From: Trichoderma breve
Taxonomy: Eukaryota > Ascomycota > Sordariomycetes > Hypocreales > Hypocreaceae
DNA length: 64,000 nucleotides
NCBI RefSeq assembly: GCF_028502605.1
Contig: NC_079233.1
Span: 6,820,001 to 6,884,000, forward strand
Reading direction: 5' to 3'
Shown here: piece after piece, positions 27,601 through 38,400 of the stretch
How the letters are laid out: every line of letters begins with the position of its first letter
How positions within the stretch are numbered: position 1 is the first letter of the stretch
Made by a program: the position numbers and the translations under genes
The notes under the pieces: model-generated
Database searches by the model: none
Seen by the model: the letters and a program-made list of their open reading frames with translations, nothing else
Told to the model about the DNA's origin: nothing

Positions 27601-30600
27601 CAGGGATAGCCGTATCGTTCTTTTCGTCCGGCTTGTAACCCGTGTCCTGAACCCACATAAAGAACATCTGCTCAAAGGGGCTGTCGAGCGTCGTGTTGAA
27701 GACAGGCACGTCGACCGAGATCTTGCTGATGGCAGCCTTGACGAGGCGCTTAACTAGCTTTCCCTCTGACCGGAACTGCACAAACCAGAGCGAAATGCTT
27801 CCAATATTGATGAGGAGGGCAAACACAGTCATCTTCTTGTGCTTTGCGCAGAGAACACGCAACGGTTTCTCCCCTCTCTTGCCACTCAGCTCTGCGCCTA
27901 GGATGGCTGAAGGCAGTCCAGCTATGTTCTTTGGATCTATAAGAGCATTGAGCACCTGCTCTATGGTACAGGCCGTCCCATCCTTGCTTTCGGCGGCAAG
28001 ACTGCCTTCGAATAACCAATTATCAGATCCTTCATTCTCATACGTAAGACCGAGTTTAAGAATCTCACCAAGAGCCAGAACACCAGTGAACTTGAAGTGA
28101 GTTCCAGCACCCCCCTTGGCATAACTATACTCGAGTCCGGCGTATTCGATCTCGATCTTTCCGAGAAAGTCAATCACGTCGTTCTGGTCGCCATTATGCC
28201 AGAACGATGCCAAGTGCCCGATGTTCAGATTCGAAACATCAGCAGCCAGCTTCCAGTTGCCCTTGTCGTACGCAAGCATGCCGTGAAGGTTGGCGGCCTG
28301 CAGTTCCTGCAAGTCTGGGTCCTTGTCTGGATCAAGTTTTCCATTCTCATATAGTTTGATGGCGACTGCAAGTCTCATACTGAACCCTTTGTCATCGGGG
28401 CTCTTGACCCCCCAGTTATACCCTGCATCTAGTTGAAGGTCATCCAATGCAATGGGCGGCGGTTTAGACCTATCGGCTGTATCCCGATTTGGCGTCGGAC
28501 AGCGGATGGCGCCGCTGAACCAGATCTTTTGCTGCGACAGCTCAATCTCGGCACGATAGATCTGTGTCGGAATACCAGCGGGAAGCTTGAATGGTTCGCC
28601 ACTGGGTGACGCCAGGAGATTTTCAATGTCCAAAGTACGCAGCTGGTTATCAGGGTCCGGATTTGTCAATGGATCCAGCTCCATGTACGGCTCGTACTCG
28701 GGCAACGCTTTGCCATACTCATCATAGGGAGTTGGAGGTACAGCACACCAAAGATTGCCCTTGAGGAACACGCCGAGTGTCCTGGACCATCCAAACTTGA
28801 GCAGGAACAAGATGGGCTTCTTGGCGAGGGCGGCCGCGGAAGACTTTCCGATCTTGAGACAAGCCTCGAGTGTTATATCGACCGATTCGACTCCCTCTAT
28901 GTTACCCTCCTTATTGAGGTTCAGAATAAGCTGCATTCGGCGTGGAAAAATGGTGTTTCTATCAACAGCACCCCCATCTTCAGACTTTGCCTTGTCCAGT
29001 ATATCCGTTATCTCGAGCGATTTGAGCTTCAAGGTTGTGCAAAGCCAGGCCACGATAGCGTCAAGAGCATCCTCACGCGTGGCGTTAATCTCAAGTGCCG
29101 TTTTTGGTTTGCGTATCGTCAAGGTCAATATCGCTGAAGACGTCTCCAAGGTCAGGGCCGCATCAAAGCCAAGGCCCGGTATGGAGAACTGCAGAAGAAA
29201 AGTGAGACTCCCCTCTGGCTCGATCCTATCGGCGTCAGCCCCAAAGGCAAACTGTGCCTTCTTCCGAGCAACCACGGTGACGCTCTCGATCGTGATGTTT
29301 GGGAGACACTTGCCGAGCCATTTACTAAATGTAGAGTGGTCGGCTTGGAAACCGAGACGCAAGTGTGTCTGATAGTTGATGCTTGGACGAAACCAGAGGG
29401 CGTTGCGGAAGTCTTTTGTTGTATTGAGAGTGAGCTCGATCGGTCCAAACAACTTGAGCACGGGATGATGGGATAGTGTTGGATCGCTGGTAGCCATGCC
29501 GGCCACCTCACCAAGCGTTATCACAAGGGGTTTGTCTGTAGGCAGTGCCTCCAGCCCGAAAACCAATGTGCGGCGTTTGACTAGCATGCTTTGCAGAGCC
29601 AGTTTGTCAACTTTGACATCGGAGAACGTCAGCTCTGCACCGGCAGAAGTGCTCATGGTCAACGATCGACTTCCAAAAAGAAATGTGAGCTTGAATTCTA
29701 GTCCAGTAGAACTGTTGAGTGGCCAAGCAACTGGTGTCATCGAGAGGTTAAAGCCAGCAGGTGTCCCCGGACTGTCATAGTCCCACTGAAAGAAGAGACG
29801 GAACCAGAGAAACCATTCATCATCATTGGCAAGCAACGCTTCTTCTTTGGCATTTGGTACAGTTCTCAGGCTAAAGAGCCTATAGTGTAGAGTGTCAACG
29901 AGGCCAAAATGGTCATGTTCCCTTGGAAGCGGTATGACAGGTACACCCTCCGGGAACTTGGACTTTTCAGAGATTAGCGACTCCGAAGCAATATAAGCAG
30001 CTGGCGAAACCGCAATATGAAGAGGAACATGGCGACGCTCTACTACCAACGTCTTGGTCTTGGCCTCGCCATCAATATCGCTCCATGAATCGTCGTCGGA
30101 CTCGGATTCGGATGAGTCCAGAAGATCGACATCAACCCAAGACCCCTGCCTCTGATGATTATTTCCCCTCGGGCTCTTCTTGGTTGTCTTTTTTGGGAAT
30201 TTTGGATTTCCCCTGGACAAATCCCACGCACCAGGCCTGTCTTCGCCTGGATCTGCAAAAAGACTGACTCTCCGCGGCTCTTCTTTGTTGGCAATTGCGA
30301 AAGCATGCAGGGTATTTACATGTGGGAGCTTCCAAACGAAGGAGGGATCAGAAAATATGAATGGCTTTTGGTTCTGGTACACAACCGCAACCACTCCATC
30401 AAAGCCGGAGTCGCTTGGTGCTGAGATGATATTGATAGCCACAACCTTCTGCACGCCGAGTCGGGGGATGTCGACTGGCACAGCATACCCCAAAAAATTT
30501 GTTTTCCAGACAATGTTGCTGACCCATGTAGGTTCCGGGCCATAGGGGAGCGAAGTGAGGTCCGCCATCATACTATAGGTCATATCGCAGATTTTCTGGC

Positions 30601-32066
30601 GTTGTTCATTTTCGTCTGGCTGTTTGCCGTACCATTGAGTGTACTTGTTAACCCAGTCCGCAAACTCTTCCAACGGTGACAGGGGAATTGCTGTAAGCCC
30701 TTTCTCGTTACGCTCCTCGATGTACTGCTCCTGGTATGCGTCCATCCAAGGCCGTAGAGTTCCATTCGGGTCGTACATCTCGCCGATGCTCCATTTATGC
30801 GGATCATACATACCAAATTCGTTCTTGAGGAGATACGAAGGTAGCTGGCAGGGCAAAAATGGCCGCCAGCGTGGTGCTTTATTTTCTGATGCATCAATGG
30901 ACTTTTGGAATCGAAACCATGACGCCAGAATCCAGATTATCTCCCACCCTACATGTTGAAATCAGAAATCTATCCTAGAACTTGGGCTTTTGAAGACTGA
31001 GAAACCAAAGTGGAAAAGACTTACTGGGGTGGCCGTACTGTAAGCCGGCAGAGACGACAACGTTGCGAGGGCTGAAGTCTACTATCATCTGAGGGGGGTT
31101 AGATGATCGTGAGCCGTGGTGGCTCAACTTCATCGATGTCACTTGACGGTCATGGACACCCCCATCAGCCGTTTTATATTTTGTCCAATCCGCTATATTC
31201 TTCTCCAGGGTGTCATGCGCATCTCCCGCAAAGTAGTGAGAAATGTGCTTATCCCCCCAAATAACCAAGAGCACAATGCTTGACTTGTTCTGTGGCGTAT
31301 GTAGCGCGTTGGCGCCGTTATACAGGGTTTTTTCGGACACTGCCACGCAGTAGAGGCCTGGATACTTGGCATATTGTTTCGTACCGGGTTGCTTTGGAGG
31401 ATTTTCTGCCAACAGTCCATCCAGAGTGCCCATCTGTGCCCATTTATGTTGCCAACTGTTGTCTTCGTTCCAGCTGTTGAAGAAATTGCGTCCCAGGAGT
31501 ACCTCGTAACCCCACCTCGCCCTGAGGGTACTCAACGCTACTCTTGTTTGACCATTATTGTCTTGGACTTGGATGGCAAGATTGTACTCATTGTCGATTG
31601 CCATGTTATCCTTGTTTATCTTCCAAGGTGCATAAAACCACGAGTTGGGCTTCCAGGTCTGCTCATTGTAAAATACTCGGTTGAGTATTAACGGGTTATT
31701 GTTACCGAGGTTTTGGTTGGCAGCGTCTCTGGCCAGCTTGAAGAGATATGCAATGACGCCCTCATAGTGATCTCCGTCCCAATGGGTGATGACAAACCCG
31801 TCAAAATACAACCAACGGTAAGCTCCTTGGTTAGGGTTGTCTTGAAGCTTCGGTCGTTGGCAGACATAATTAAGTTCGATCTGTTGAATTGTGTTCTCAA
31901 GCGCTGCTTGGACCGCATTGCCTGGAGCGCGGCCGCCATCAATCATCCATGCTTGCTCAACGAGCCTTCTTCCGTCTCCAAAAACCGGCTCTGAGGTGAG
32001 AAGATGAATTGCAGCGTCGCCAGCACCGACGTTGATGTGAAACGACTCCACTCGGTAATGGGCCAT
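24635..32066 (-). CDS. Metallo-beta-lactamase (ComEC-like) and DUF6603 giant fusion protein
   Basis: I predict three exons, 31025-32066, 25222-30948 and 24635-25161, giving about 2,431 aa. Residues 1-347 form a ComEC/Rec2-type metallo-beta-lactamase domain: an ESFHINVGAGDAAIHLL start, metal motif THWDGDHYEG, FAGDAHD, LSHHGSRSSN and the closing QYGHP. The rest is a giant beta-rich protein. Its region at about residues 1590-2070 resembles DUF6603, with VENIGLWYQSD, LQGLIVSLDRPP, CHLTGGLAMYAWF, LTLGGYH and VVHVDFWVFGFDVNFG. Acidic and collagen-like linkers lie between, such as DGKDGKAGKAGPPDP. There is no signal peptide. The 76-nt first intron has a CTGAT branch and joins the two parts in phase. 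The second part has no ATG until residue 16 of its open stretch (30811). If the intron is wrong, there are two tightly packed genes. Function is unknown; a hydrolase fused to a large surface-like body is all that can be said. Confidence 0.75.
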
Positions 32067-32908
32067 CTGAATGTCGTTTTGGAGGAGTTCGTGGTGTGAT
32101 GAGAAGAACTGGCACCATTGACCATCTTTGGGAGTTCTCTCTGAATGATTGATGTTCAGAACTTACACACTTGATTGAATCGAATAACCCTTTTCATCCG
32201 CACCCAGAGATTGTTATTTGCACGCCTCTTCGCCTCTCGCCCCCCGAACACCACCTCCATTGTCCAGTTTCCCAGAAACCCCTGCCGTGTACTAGGAAGT
32301 ACCGATCATCGGGGGGGTTAGCTAGGTGGAGAGACGCAGAGCTGAAATCAGCAACTATTGAGCAGGGGCTCATCTCAGCTGGAGCTAGCGATTCTCCTAG
32401 CCTCCTCTCAGGCTTGTAGAGCGGACATGGACAACTTGTCAGAACTCAATTCTAACACTTGCCATGCGATATGATAGCTACGGACGGAACATGGAGGCAG
32501 TCGCTAACCAAAGAGCTCTTTTGGTGGAAAAACTCACAGAAGTCCCATGAAGACTGAATCGAACATTGAGGGCAAACAGAACTACATTCGAATACTACGG
32601 CTTCCAGAAATACACCGCCTTTATTGTTTATATAAGCATTCGGATAAGTAATAGGCCCAGCAATTAAAGTCAAATCAGACGGGAATCAGAGATAGAACAT
32701 GACACCGCATTTATTAACCACTAGAAAAGTATCTCTTTGCGTGTACAGATACTAAGAGCATACATCATAATTTCGCTCGAATCCGAATCTTGAGCTTGTC
32801 TGTTATTACTGTTCCAGCAGGCAGCTCGAGTTCAACCTCAACCTCAGCCTCCAGCCCAGCTACTCGACCAACAGCTTCGCCGCTGAAGCTTGGCCTACGA
32901 CTGTCAAG
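32067..32908. other. Intergenic region between the fusion gene and the lectin-like gene
   Basis: This 0.84 kb stretch holds the promoter of the fusion gene and the 3' end of the upstream neighbour. Both genes are on the minus strand. No coding region is supported. Confidence 0.55.
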
Positions 32909-34056
32909 TCACTTTTCCTCGTTGCTGTCTGCAGCCCAGTTGTCACGGATGGCGCTGACAGTGTCACTCTCCTCCATAAGAGTGTAGATCCAGTTGCACT
33001 GCTGCTCGTGGTCTACAACAACGCTCATCTGCGCCGTAGCCTGGACGGCCTGCGGGCCCTTGCCGGCCTCGATGGGGCCCTTCCAGTCGGGAGCGTACTT
33101 TTTGTCTTCTATATCCGCATATCTGCGTTGCAAGATGTTGTTACCGCCGTGTTTGTAGAGATAGTAGACAAAGGCTCGTCCAAGCACGTTGGCATTGGGC
33201 TTGAAACTGGGCACCTTGTTGGGGTCGATTTTTTCGGTAGGGACGAATGCGCAGGCAATTGGAGTGTAGGGCATGAACGTTTTCTCGTCATCGTCAATAT
33301 CGGAGTCTAATAGTTCAACGTAGTGAGCACAGTGTTATTTGATGGAGCATGATACTTGAAAGCTCACCTTTTCCCTTGTTTGCGTTAAAGATGGTAAGAC
33401 GGTTGTTGTCAGACTGGAAGACAACCCATTGGGATTTGCCATCATAGAAAGCTCCCAGCCACGTCTTCTCCAACACATGCTCGACTGAGAGATTGGTAAT
33501 GTTGGCCGTAGCTCCGGATACTTCGCTTCTCTTGATGATGACGTTCTTTCCATCGGCCGATTTTCTACATTCGGTCAGCACTGCAAATCTTCACACCGGG
33601 TTAACTCGCTAGAGATACGTACGACTGGTAGTATATCCAAAGGTGTTCGTTGTCGGTGCAGCCAGCGATGAACCCGTTCGGCACCACGATCTTGTTTCCT
33701 TCTTCATCCTTGGCAACATGCTGATGAACTGGATGGAAAAGCGAGAGCACAGCGATAGGTTCTGGCGGTGTCTCCCCAGTCTTTGGGGGTGTGTACATAG
33801 ACACGCCATAGACGAATGCGGCGTCATCGTAGTTGATTGTCACCAACGACGATGGGTTCTTGACCTTTTGCGAGAGAGGGCCACCGCTCATGCCATCGTG
33901 ACGGCGAGGAGTCTTCTCTGCCGTTCGGAGTTTGCGTTGCTCGAATGAGACGGTGTTATACTTGGAGGTTGCAGAAAAGATGAGGACACGCTTGTCGCCA
34001 ACTGAGCTAGGTCTGTCAGCAGTGACGGGGTTGATGACAGCAGAAACGGCGCTCAT
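32909..34056 (-). CDS. Small propeller/lectin-like protein in the accessory block
   Basis: Three exons, 33623-34056, 33368-33564 and 32909-33306, give 342 aa. The introns are 58 and 61 nt with GT-AG ends, and the first has a GCTGAC branch. I do not recognise a firm family. Repeated short segments of the type aromatic-Tyr/Phe-x-x-(x)-Asp/Asn-Gly recur at roughly blade spacing: WIYYQSKSADGKNV, WVVFQSDNN, FVYYLYKHGGNNI and WIYTLMEES. They resemble the blades of fucose-specific lectin-like beta-propellers. There is no signal peptide or membrane segment. Its position between the giant fusion gene and the 1,488-aa gene, on the same strand, suggests a shared role. The lectin-like reading is inference. 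Confidence 0.7.
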
Positions 34057-35446
34057 CTTGACGGAAGAAGTAGTACAGAACTAAAGGCAGCTAATGAATT
34101 GAAAAGACTCAAGTAAAAGTCGGGTTGTGTCAACAAGCAGGATCAAATCCGTTGTCTAAAGTAGAGGAAGGACCACTGCTTTTGATCAAGGAAAGTTATA
34201 GCATCATCTATAAGGCCACACATCAACTCAACCGAGCTGAACAGACGGCATTAAACATCCATATGTCGATAATGTCGCTCAGCTCATCAATTGAGCGCTA
34301 ACCCTTCCTTTCTAAGGATGGCAAGTCGTCACAGAGTGCCTGACAATGACAGATGATCCAGTCTTTCATCCAGGTGATAGTCCACATCTTCGCAGCCGCC
34401 CGCTTCAGCACAAACTATTGGCTTGGTGAATCGCCTGAGTGCTGAACCGCCCAGTGAAGCTAGGCAGTTCTTGTGATTGTGTCTCGCTTCAGACGGATAA
34501 CTCCACGTGGTTAAGCTTGGAGTCTGTCGCAAAACAATCCGGGAGTGATAGTCTAGGCTCATGGCAAGGCATTCTTGCCCCCTCACGGGCAATGGTCAAT
34601 GGTCAATCGACAGTGGAAAAGGTAACATGATGGGGTCATTACGATCTTGCAGGTGAAAAGAGGCTGGCTGTGAATGTTGAAGTCCGCATACCAGTCGCTA
34701 TCACAGCCTAAATGACAAAACTACAAACACGGGTCGCTCAATAGCGCAGCATTGGACCTGGTCTAGCGGCATGATCAAGCCAATAGCGTATTATTGAACC
34801 TAACTTAGCTGCGATCATGTCGGGAAATAGTGCTGATGCAATGTATCTATCGGATGGAATTGTCCGGTCCAATCCTCGAGGCCTGGCTGATTGCCACACG
34901 CCATTCGTCAATCAAGGGAGCATCGTGTCTCGGAACTCAGCAACAGCTGATGAACTCAGCCAGGCAACGGAGTTTCCCAGCCGTTACTACAAGGGTGTTT
35001 CACTCTAAGCTGAATAACCAGATCGAGAGCTGGAGCTGAGGTCTGGACTTACACCCTGGATCAAAAGCATCAATAGTCTTCACTAATAGCGTCTCTCTAT
35101 TAATGGCGTTTGACGGCTAGCCCCGGCTCCCGATTCCCCGTACGCCACTCGAGAGTAACAGCGGCCCGGTAACGGTAACGGGCCGCAGTTAATACATGTA
35201 CATATCAACGACAGTAGTTGGAGGCGAGTGCAAGACTGTCTAGCCGCTGTCTTTTACGCCTCCCACACAGTTGTGAGAAGTTAGTAGTTATTGGCCCGCG
35301 TGATCTTAAGAGACTGCCAATACTTGCCGTCGGCCAATCCTGGGGTTGGGCATTCTGATACATTGTCCGCACTATACGGGAGACTATTCGTGAGCAGCAA
35401 ACATTTGCCATCTTGTAGACTAATTATTCTCCTCTAATGCAGCCTT
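34057..35446. other. Intergenic region between the lectin-like and 1,488-aa genes
   Basis: No gene is supported in 1.4 kb. It should carry the promoter of the lectin-like gene and the 3' end of the 1,488-aa gene. A strong hairpin lies at 35161-35186. Confidence 0.55.
35161..35186. repeat. Perfect 8-bp GC-rich inverted repeat
   Basis: GCGGCCCG and its exact complement CGGGCCGC flank a 10-base spacer (GTAACGGTAA). It lies about 260 bp beyond the stop of the 1,488-aa gene, possibly in its 3' UTR. A structural or binding-site role is possible but unproven. Confidence 0.7.
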
Positions 35447-38400
35447 CTACTTCTCATTAACGCCCGCAGCCATCTGCAGGTACCCCTCGATGGCCGTATA
35501 TGGCCCCCGCTCCAGCTTTGACTCCTCTCCCAAAACCTCAACAGCCAACGGCATGAACTTTTCCCGCGGCTTCTCTTCCTCTTCATCACCCGTGATACTC
35601 TTTTCACGTTCCTCGTCAACATCGTAAGGCTGGAGCCAGCTCCACATCCCCAACGCACCACCCGGTAGCCCCACGGATTGCTTCTCTTCCCCCTCCACGC
35701 CCTCAACCACTTTGGGTGGCAAATCCCCCTGCTTCAGCTGCCTCGCCTCCACAAACCCTGGCACGTCTCCCGTGATTAGCACAGGTCCGGCATGGAAGAA
35801 GGCGGATAGCTTGTCCAGGGCTCCCTGCCACGTCCACGTCGGTAGGGAAAACTCCTTGACGGGCAGGATACCAGTGTATGCATGGACGGGGAGGAAAGGG
35901 TCGAGCAGGGCGCCGAAAACGGCAAGCTTTTCGTTTGCATCAGCGGCGTATGATGCTGGCGTGCGGTCGTTGTTGTCCGGGTCGAGATAGTATGGCTTTA
36001 GGAGAGGATAGTTATCCTTCGTGATAGTAATTATCTTGGTGAGCGTTGGGTTTGGCTGCTCATCTTCGTAAGCAGATGCCGTCGGAGAAATCTTTGCCAA
36101 TTCTTCAGTCGCTATATCATGAACACCGGGCGGGAAATGTGTGTAGAATGTCGATACGTCAAGAGCATTGCCTTCTTTTAGCTCGGACTTGGAAAGGGGA
36201 GGAAAGTATCCCACCAGCCCATCAAACCCGCGCTCCCGGTCGCCCAGCTTGACGCGGAATTCGTAATCAAGGAGCGTCTTCTTGGGTGTGTTGTCCTGCG
36301 ACAGATGACTTTTCCACGGGGAACCAGCAAGTTCCAAGGAGACTCCAAAGTACGTGAGGGCTAGGGGTCGACCGAGCAATGCACTTCGAAATTCGGCATA
36401 CGCGCTTGGTGCAGGTGCTATTGATGTTGTAGCAGCGTTGATGGTGGCAATAAACCTGCGGAGATAGGGGTAATTCTCTCCCAAGATCTTGACCAGCCGC
36501 GCGAGCTGTTTGGCTGCAGCACCGCCGTCTTCCTTGCCGCCGCGCCTGGACGGATCGTCAGGTTTCTCAAAGGGCAGCCACTCTGGCGACAGGAGTGCTC
36601 CAGTAGGACCAGCGCAGCGAACCTCTCGATAGAAAGCACCCGAGGGGAGGAAGAACTGCACTCCAAAATTTGCATAGTTGACGACAACCCAGCCCCAGAT
36701 GGGCTGATCCCAGTCGTGCGTAGCCCTCCAGAAAGGAGGCATTGGGTCGTCCTCATGCAGAGGGGGCTCTGATGGAATCGTGAAAACCGCATTGAGACGT
36801 GCTGGCTGGTTGATCTGCGGCGGCACTTGGATGTACTCGCACTTTGTCTCATTCTCCTTCTTCACCTTTCCAACGACGTTGGGAGATTCTGGGTTCGAGC
36901 TTTTGGCCTGTGGCGCGTACCAGTCGCTGATGCAGGGATACAGCTTCGGAGTCAGCTCCTCAGTCGTGGGCTTAGGGTCGATTGCGTGGATGGCCTGGCC
37001 AAACTTGTCAATGATGTTTAGTTTGGTGATGCGGAATTGGCCATGGGTTACGGGCTTGAAGACGGCCGGCCCATCGTCGTCAGGTTTACTTTTGCTGCGT
37101 CCATACGGCGTGAGATCGGTCTCGATGCCCATATTTTCAAGTACCTGCTCCGACAATCCAGCTTCCTTGCGAGCCGCTTCGCCCATGAACCTCACTGCGC
37201 CAGTCACAGGATCGCGTATCGACGGCTTGACATGATTCCCCTGCTCGACGGTGAGCATGTGGCTGTTAAACCCAGACAGGGGCGCAGACAAAAAGTCGAA
37301 TTTCCTCAGGCTCTTGGCGAGTTCCTCGCGGTCCTTGAATGGTAGTAGCTTTTCTAGCTTCTCCGCTGCCGTATCGGAAAAGAGTTGTAGGATTTTGGCC
37401 TCGAGCGAGAAGCTAGGTTGTGGGAGGATGAGTGCTCGGCCTGAGAATCGCCGGTTGTCGACTTCTTTCTTGGTCTTGTCGCCGTATTTATCTTCCAAGG
37501 TCATGTCTGGTTTGATAGCATAGTGCAGCTTGGCGCCTTCGCTGTGCCACCATTTCGACTCGGCAAGCTCCCAATCCTCATGGTCGATATGAGTGTACTC
37601 AACCTCCCATTCAAGAAACAAAGGGAACCAAGGTTGCATATTGTTCCAAGAGTCACGCCAAACAGGCTTCCCCTTATGATCCAGACCTTGACGGTCATGA
37701 AAAGTTGGCATCTGGGGACTTATTTTCTGTCTCCCCGGTTTCTTGGGAGCATCATCGGATAGCCCACCCATAAATCCATGAGTCCTCAAGAAGCTTGGTG
37801 TCTTTGGTGTACCGTCATCCTCATCTCTTCTCCTTGTTCGCAGCACAACAAATTCGCGGAGTAGGGCTTGGGCTGATGCTCTCAGAGGTTCAGGCATCTT
37901 CTTAGTTACAAAGTCTTTAAAGAGACTTCCCCAGCCATCCTCCTCCTCACGGGGGACAGCAGTTTTTGTTTCTTCGAGCAATTGAGCATCGAGTCTGATC
38001 AGGAGTGTGTGCAGATAGTCTGGTTCCCAGCCAGATCGCACGCCTCCAACGAGCAATGTCGGGTCGCGCTGCTGATGAAAGGGCGGATGCACACCTGGTT
38101 CGAATTCCGTTGCTTCATCCCCTTTCTTTCCGTCAGTCAAGACTGAAATTAAATCCTGCTTGCTGATACCCAGCAATTTCTCCAAGGCGTCAATGCTGTC
38201 CAAGATTGGCTTCAGCGCATTCTTCACGTCTAATTCCTTCTTAGCCAGCGTCACAGCCTGCCACCACTCCGCAAAGACGGCCCAGCGCTGTCTCTTGAGC
38301 TTCCTGTCTGCTGCATCTCGGAAGCGACACAAGTCGTTCAGCTTGATCAAGTCTCCCCTCTTGTTCTCGGGAATGACCGGCTTCCCGCCACTTTCACCTC

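Noticed and set aside
25222..30856. Stand-alone 1,893-aa gene starting at 30856
   Set aside because: The codon there is TTG, not ATG. The frame continues upstream to a good intron acceptor joined to the hydrolase exon.
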